A stretch of DNA of 64,000 nucleotides, taken from NCBI GenBank assembly GCA_964581815.1, contig CAZORE010000011.1:34286-98285 (forward strand). Direction: 5' to 3'. The number at the start of each line of letters is the position of its first letter. Within the stretch, counting starts at the first letter, position 1. The notes beneath the pieces are model-generated. The model saw nothing but the letters and a program-made list of their open reading frames with translations. It was not told where the DNA came from and did no database searches. This stretch comes from Trebonia sp964581815 (GTDB taxonomy: Bacteria > Actinomycetota > Actinomycetes > Streptosporangiales > Streptosporangiaceae). A program made the position numbers and the translations under genes. Below are positions 59,724-64,000 of the stretch, piece after piece.

Positions 59724-61364
59724 CTATGAGCCGATGGCGCGGGCGACGATGGCGCGGGCCTCTTCCTGGATGGCGGCCAGGTGCTCCGGGCCGCGGAACG
59801 ACTCGGCGTACAGCTTGTAGACGTCCTCGGTGCCCGACGGGCGGGCGGCGAACCAGCCGGACTCGGTGACCACCTTGAGTCCGCCGATCGCCGCGCCGTT
59901 GCCCGGCGCGGTGGTCAGCGCCGCGAGGATCTTCTCCCCGGCCAGCTCGCCCGCCGTGACCTGCTCCGCGGACAGCTTGCCGAGCGCGGCCTTCTGCTCG
60001 CGGGTGGCGGGCGTGTCCACCCGGGCGTACACCGGCGCGCCGTACCGTTCGGTGAGGGCGCTGTACAACTGGGACGGCGTCTGTCCGGTGACCGCGGTGA
60101 TCTCCGAGGCGAGCAGCGCCAGGATGATCCCGTCCTTGTCGGTCGTCCACACCGACCCGTCGCGCTGCAGGAAGGAGGCGCCCGCGCTCTCCTCGCCGCC
60201 GAACGCGACCGAGCCGTCGAGGAGGCCGGGCACGAACCACTTGAACCCGACGGGCACCTCGAGCAGCGCCCGGCCCAGGCCGGCCGTGACCCGGTCGATC
60301 ATCGAGGAGCTGACCAGCGTCTTGCCGACCGCCGCGGACGCCGGCCAGCCGCCCCGGTGCGCGTACAGGTACTCGATGGCCACCGCGAGGTAGTGGTTGG
60401 GGTTGAGCAGCCCCCCGTCGGGCGTGACGATGCCGTGCCGGTCGGAGTCGGTGTCGTTCCCCGTCGCGATCGTGAAGTCGTGCTGGCGGCGGATCAGGCT
60501 GGCCATGGCGAACGGCGACGAGCAGTCCATCCGGATCTTGCCGTCCCAGTCCAGGGTCATGAACCGGAAGGTCGGGTCCACCGCGGGGTTGACCACGGTG
60601 AGGTCGAGTCCGTAGTGCTCCCCGATCTCGCCCCAGTACGCGACGCTCGCGCCGCCGAGCGGGTCGGCGCCGATGCGGATGCCCGCGCCGCGGATGGCGG
60701 CCAGGTCGACCACGCCGTCAAGGGCGGCCACGTAGCTGCCGAGGAAGTCGAACGTGCCGGTCGTGTCGGCGGCGACCGCCTTCGCGTACGGCAGGCGGCG
60801 CACGCCCGTGAGCCCGTCGCTGAGCAGCTCGTTCGCCCGGTCCTGTATCTGACTAGTGATGTCGGTGCCGGCCGGCCCGCCGTCTGGCGGGTTGTACTTG
60901 AAGCCGCCGTCCGGCGGCGGGTTGTGCGAGGGGGTGACCACGATCCCGTCGGCCCGCGCCCCGTTGCCACCCGCGTTGTATTTCAATATGGCGCGGGACA
61001 CCGCCGGCGTCGGCGTGTACCCGCCGCGGGCGTCGGTCAGCACCCGCACGCCGTTGGCGGCGAGCACCTCAAGCGCGCTGGCCGTGGCGGGCTCGGAGAG
61101 CGCGTGCGTGTCGGCGCCCAGGTACAGCGGGCCGTCGATGCCCTGGCTCGCCCGGTACTCGCAGATCGCCTGCGTGGTGGCGAGGATGTGGTCCTCGTTG
61201 AACGTCGCGCTGAACGCGGAACCGCGGTGCCCGGACGTGCCGAACGACACGCGCTGCGCGGCCTCACCGGGGTCCGGGTGCACCGTGTAGTAGGCGGTAA
61301 CGAGCTTCGCGACGTTCACCAGGTCGCCCGGAGCGGCGGGCTGCCCGGCACGGGGATCGGCCAT
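59724..61364 (-). CDS. pgm: Phosphoglucomutase (alpha-D-glucose phosphate-specific)
   Basis: 546 aa, the usual size of Pgm. Interconverts glucose 1-phosphate and glucose 6-phosphate. RVSFGTSGHRGSAF near the N terminus, the phospho-serine motif VVTPSHNPPPDGGFKYN, metal loop ATGNDTDSDRHG, sugar-specificity loop FGGEESAGASF and the phosphate-binding WFAARPSGTEDVYKLYAES are all present. ATG 61364 fits the family N terminus; the longer frame upstream is not homologous. Single gene, convergent with the membrane kinase. Confidence 0.96.
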   Translation of the reverse strand: MADPRAGQPAAPGDLVNVAKLVTAYYTVHPDPGEAAQRVSFGTSGHRGSAFSATFNEDHILATTQAICEYRASQGIDGPLYLGADTHALSEPATASALEVLAANGVRVLTDARGGYTPTPAVSRAILKYNAGGNGARADGIVVTPSHNPPPDGGFKYNPPDGGPAGTDITSQIQDRANELLSDGLTGVRRLPYAKAVAADTTGTFDFLGSYVAALDGVVDLAAIRGAGIRIGADPLGGASVAYWGEIGEHYGLDLTVVNPAVDPTFRFMTLDWDGKIRMDCSSPFAMASLIRRQHDFTIATGNDTDSDRHGIVTPDGGLLNPNHYLAVAIEYLYAHRGGWPASAAVGKTLVSSSMIDRVTAGLGRALLEVPVGFKWFVPGLLDGSVAFGGEESAGASFLQRDGSVWTTDKDGIILALLASEITAVTGQTPSQLYSALTERYGAPVYARVDTPATREQKAALGKLSAEQVTAGELAGEKILAALTTAPGNGAAIGGLKVVTESGWFAARPSGTEDVYKLYAESFRGPEHLAAIQEEARAIVARAIGS

Positions 61365-61648
61365 ACCGTCATCCTGGCACAGCAGGTCAGGCCAGTCGCC
61401 AGGCACCGCACGCTTCCGTTCCGTAGCAATCGAAGAGACCTTGTGCAGAACGGAGGCGGGTACTCGATTCACGGTGCGATTCCTCGGAAACGACCAGGTC
61501 AGCGCCCTGGATGAGCGAGCGCGGCTCCCGCCGTCCGGCCCGGCCGTCAGCGCTGGCTCACGGCTGATGAGGCATCGGGTGCCGTCGGCCATTGAGCGTC
61601 GGCTAACGTCGCTGCCTGGATGACATCGAACGGACGGAGCACGGGCCG

Positions 61649-62485
61649 ATGAGCGACACGACGACTGGCAGCGCCGAGCGCGTAACCGTCACCTTGGACG
61701 GCGGGGTGGCCGACGTCCGGCTGAACCGGCCGGAGAAGCGCAACGCGCTCGACCCCGCGATGTTCGAGGCGCTCATCGCGGCCGGCGAGCGGCTCAAGGC
61801 GCAGCCGGGACTGCGGGCGGTGGTGCTGTCCGGCGCCGGCCCGGACTTCTGCGCCGGGCTCGACTTCGGCGCCTTCGCGGCGATGCGGGACGGCGAGCGG
61901 CTGACCGCCGCCGCATCGCTACCGCCGTCCGCCGGGCCGGCCCGGGCGACCGGCCAGCGGGCGGCCTACGTGTGGGCCGAGGTTCCTGTCCCGGTGATCG
62001 CGGCGGTGCGCGGCAACGCGCTCGGCGGCGGCCTGCAGATCTCGCTCGGCGCGGACATCCGCATCGTCACGCCGGACGCCCGGCTGTCGGTGTTCGAGGT
62101 GGCGTGGGGCCTCATCCCTGACATGACCGGCACCCAGCTGCTACCCGAACTGGTCGGCCGGGACGTTGCCAAGGAGCTCACCTACACCGCGCGGGTCGTG
62201 AGCGGCGAGGAGGCGGTACGCATCGGGCTGGCGACGCGCACCGACCCGGACCCGCTCGCCGCGGCCCTCGCCATGGCGCGGGAGATCGCCGGCCGCAGCC
62301 CGCACGCGGTCCGTGCGGCGAAGCGCCTGCTTGACCTCGCCGGGCGGACCGACCTGGCGGCCGGCTTCGCGGCGGAGCAGGAGGAGATCCGCGCGCTGAT
62401 CGGCAGCCCGAACCAGGTCGAGGCGGTCACCGCCCGCTTCGAGAAGCGCGACCCATTGTTCGGCGAGGCCGCAGAGGCCGGGTAG
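61649..62485 (+). CDS. Enoyl-CoA hydratase/isomerase family protein
   Basis: 278 aa crotonase-fold protein. RLNRPEKRNALDPAMFEAL, the oxyanion-hole segments GAGPDFCAGLDFGAF and RGNALGGGLQISLGADIRI, and the C-terminal helix with VRAAKRLLDLAG. The residue pattern in FEVAWGLIPDMTGTQLLPELVG lacks the usual catalytic Glu of EPEILLGTIPGAGGTQRL, having Asp-Met instead. It may therefore be an isomerase, or a hydratase with a changed active site. No beta-oxidation neighbour is adjacent. Confidence 0.9.
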   Translation: MSDTTTGSAERVTVTLDGGVADVRLNRPEKRNALDPAMFEALIAAGERLKAQPGLRAVVLSGAGPDFCAGLDFGAFAAMRDGERLTAAASLPPSAGPARATGQRAAYVWAEVPVPVIAAVRGNALGGGLQISLGADIRIVTPDARLSVFEVAWGLIPDMTGTQLLPELVGRDVAKELTYTARVVSGEEAVRIGLATRTDPDPLAAALAMAREIAGRSPHAVRAAKRLLDLAGRTDLAAGFAAEQEEIRALIGSPNQVEAVTARFEKRDPLFGEAAEAG

Positions 62486-62614
62486 CCGGAAAGCGAAGTT
62501 CGCGCGGCGGCGGGTCGTCTCCAGTCGTCGCACTCTGACAGAGATCCCTGTGCGCTCGCCACGATACTCCGCTGTCCTGCGGGGGAACCGGCTGCTCACA
62601 GCAATGCGCGGGAC

Positions 62615-64000
62615 TTAACCGGGGCGACCGTGCCGGTAGAAGGCCACGTCCTGCGGCGGGAGGGGCGTGTTGCCGAGGATGAGGTCGGCCGCCTTCTCCG
62701 CCATCATCATGACCGGCGCGTAGATGTTGCCGTTGGTGACGTAGGGCATAACGGAGGCGTCGGTCACCCGCAGCCCGTCGACGCCGTGGACCCGCATGGT
62801 CGACGGGTCCACCACGGACATCGTGTCCGTGCCCATCTTCGCGGTGCAGGACGGGTGCAGTGCGGTCTCGGCATCGCGCGCCACCCAGCCGAGCACCTCC
62901 TCGTCGGACTGGACTTCCTGGCCAGGAGAGAGCTCACCGCCGTTGTACTCATCGAGCGCCGGCTGGTTGAGTATCGTGCGGGCGACCCTGATGGCCTCCG
63001 CCCACTCGCGCCGGTCCTGCTCGGTCGACAGGTAATTGAATCGCAGTGCCGGGTGCTCAGCCGGGTCGGTGGAGCGGATCTTCACGCTGCCGCGGGCATC
63101 GGAGTACATCGGGCCGATGTGCACCTGGTAGCCGTGACCGCCAGCCGGCGAGGAGCCGTCGTAGCGGATGGCGACCGGCAGGAAGTGGAACATCAGGTTC
63201 GGGTAGGCCACGCCCTCGTTACTCCGCACGAATCCGCCGCCCTCGAAGTGGTTGGTGGCCGCCGGGCCGGACCGCAGGAAAAGCCATTGCGCCCCGATGT
63301 AGGGGCGCTTCCACTTGGCGAGCGACGGCTGCATCGACACCGGCTGCTTGCACGCGTACTGGACGTACACCTCCAGGTGGTCCTGGAGGTTCTCACCGAC
63401 GCCAGGCAGGTCGGCCACCGGGGCGATGCCGAGTGACTCGAGCTCGCGCGCGTTGCCCACCCCGGACAGTTGCAGCAGCTGCGGGGTGTTGATCGCGCCG
63501 CCGCAGCAGATGATCTCCTTGCCGTGCACGGTGACGGGCATGCCGCGGCCGGGCTTGTACTGCACGCCGATGGCGCGGGTGCCGTCGAACAGGATCCGGG
63601 AGACGAGCGCGCGGGTGCGGACGGTCAGGTTCGGGCGGCTCATGGCCGGGTGCAGGTAGGCGCGGGCCGCGGACAGCCGGCGGCCCCGGTGCACGTTGCG
63701 GTCGAAGGCCGCGAAGCCCTCCTGCTGGTAGCCGTTGACGTCCTCGGTCCGCGGGTAGCCTGCCTGCACCGCTGCGGCGAAGAAGGCCTGAAACAGCACG
63801 TTGTCCGCCGGCCCGCGCTCGAGCACGAGCGGCCCTTGGTGGCCGCGGTACTCCTCGTCGCCGGCCAGGCAGTTCTCCATCCGCTTGAAGTACGGCAGGC
63901 AGTGCCGGTAGTCCCAGTTCTCCATCCCCGGGTCGGCCGCCCAGCGCTCATAGTCGAGCGGGTTGCCGCGCTGGAAGATCATCCCGTTGATGCTGCTCGA
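62615..64000 (-). CDS. betA: GMC oxidoreductase, choline dehydrogenase type, 5' end outside window
   Basis: 462 codons in frame to the right edge; the N-terminal FAD-binding motif lies beyond the window. The visible part starts SSINGMIFQRGNPLDYERWA and continues with RRLSAARAYLHPAM, GGAINTPQLLQLSGVG, GENLQDHLEVYVQY, the catalytic His region ALHPSCTAKMG and the Asn region VTNGNIYAPVMMMAEKAAD, a close fit to bacterial BetA. Oxidises choline (or another alcohol) to the aldehyde, which gives glycine betaine. The betaine aldehyde dehydrogenase would have to lie upstream, outside the window. Confidence 0.88.
   Translation of the reverse strand, partial: SSSINGMIFQRGNPLDYERWAADPGMENWDYRHCLPYFKRMENCLAGDEEYRGHQGPLVLERGPADNVLFQAFFAAAVQAGYPRTEDVNGYQQEGFAAFDRNVHRGRRLSAARAYLHPAMSRPNLTVRTRALVSRILFDGTRAIGVQYKPGRGMPVTVHGKEIICCGGAINTPQLLQLSGVGNARELESLGIAPVADLPGVGENLQDHLEVYVQYACKQPVSMQPSLAKWKRPYIGAQWLFLRSGPAATNHFEGGGFVRSNEGVAYPNLMFHFLPVAIRYDGSSPAGGHGYQVHIGPMYSDARGSVKIRSTDPAEHPALRFNYLSTEQDRREWAEAIRVARTILNQPALDEYNGGELSPGQEVQSDEEVLGWVARDAETALHPSCTAKMGTDTMSVVDPSTMRVHGVDGLRVTDASVMPYVTNGNIYAPVMMMAEKAADLILGNTPLPPQDVAFYRHGRPG

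Noticed and set aside
59781..61514. 577-codon frame antisense to pgm
   Set aside because: Opposite strand encodes a complete phosphoglucomutase with all active-site motifs.

Overview
This is a high-GC actinomycete chromosome segment. Codon third positions are strongly G/C, GTG starts are common, and neighbouring genes overlap heavily (ATGA and TGATG junctions). Family content also fits: a mycothiol-type maleylpyruvate isomerase homologue, an LLM-class F420/flavin enzyme, a GAF-ANTAR protein, SpoIIE/STAS partner-switching proteins, many TetR regulators, Ser/Thr kinases, an MMPL transporter, DUF4389, DUF1206 and DUF6529. The genus cannot be fixed from the sequence. I see no rRNA, tRNA, CRISPR array, phage or complete insertion sequence. 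One 100-N gap lies at 4082-4181, and it looks like an assembly artefact. Layout: 1-2.7 kb holds an NRPS-like adenylation enzyme (cut by the window edge) and an acyl-CoA dehydrogenase, a pair that looks like a pyrrole-2-carboxyl (prolyl-carrier) module. 2.9-8.4 kb is a galactoside-oxidation cluster: alpha-galactosidase, lipoprotein, sugar SDR and galactonate dehydratase. 8.6-10.5 kb encodes a large secreted protein of unknown function. 11-13.8 kb is a DUF4389/MMPL/mini-membrane-protein operon. 13.9-15.3 kb holds a repeat cluster, a sialidase remnant and an M50-like membrane protein. 15.3-19.9 kb carries a very large hybrid kinase/phosphatase/anti-sigma protein coupled to a STAS antagonist. 20.0-22.0 kb has an FAH-family hydrolase and a patch of decayed gene fragments. 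22-26.2 kb holds an alpha/beta hydrolase, nadK and a NarL-type two-component pair. 26.4-34.6 kb is mostly single metabolic or signalling genes: PAP2-diacylglycerol kinase fusion, DUF1206, GAF-ANTAR, STAS, SRPBCC, LLM, Usp, Ntn hydrolase, MPI-like and PPOX. 34.6-35.2 kb is a non-coding region with a striking direct-plus-inverted repeat. 35.2-43.3 kb has a methyltransferase, then a tightly overlapping gamma-glutamylation operon (permease, GS-like ligase, amidohydrolase, aldehyde dehydrogenase, SDR) and a divergent StyA-like monooxygenase. 43.3-46.7 kb holds a Tat-exported deacetylase, SoxR and a divergent SDR-queA operon behind a MerR-type promoter, ending in a 50-bp perfect palindrome. 46.8-55.3 kb has an acyl-CoA dehydrogenase, a GH3 glucosidase with divergent TetR, a Ser/Thr kinase, and an OYE/FadH-type reductase with divergent TetR across a 24-bp palindrome. 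55.6-58.1 kb has an ECF sigma factor and a secreted protein/b561-like/Rieske operon. 58.3-64 kb has a Ser/Thr kinase, phosphoglucomutase, enoyl-CoA hydratase and the end of a choline-dehydrogenase-type GMC enzyme. Three functional groupings stand out. First, the gamma-glutamylation operon has an alcohol-type SDR and no amine oxidase, which points to ethanolamine or another amino alcohol rather than putrescine. Second, the SoxR operator sits exactly in the centre of a 19-bp promoter spacer. Third, the Rieske/DUF6529/secreted-protein operon looks like an uncharacterised envelope electron-transfer unit. Two families of short intergenic repeats (a 48-bp dispersed element, and 29-31-bp-spaced repeats with inverted copies) are not explained by the genes.
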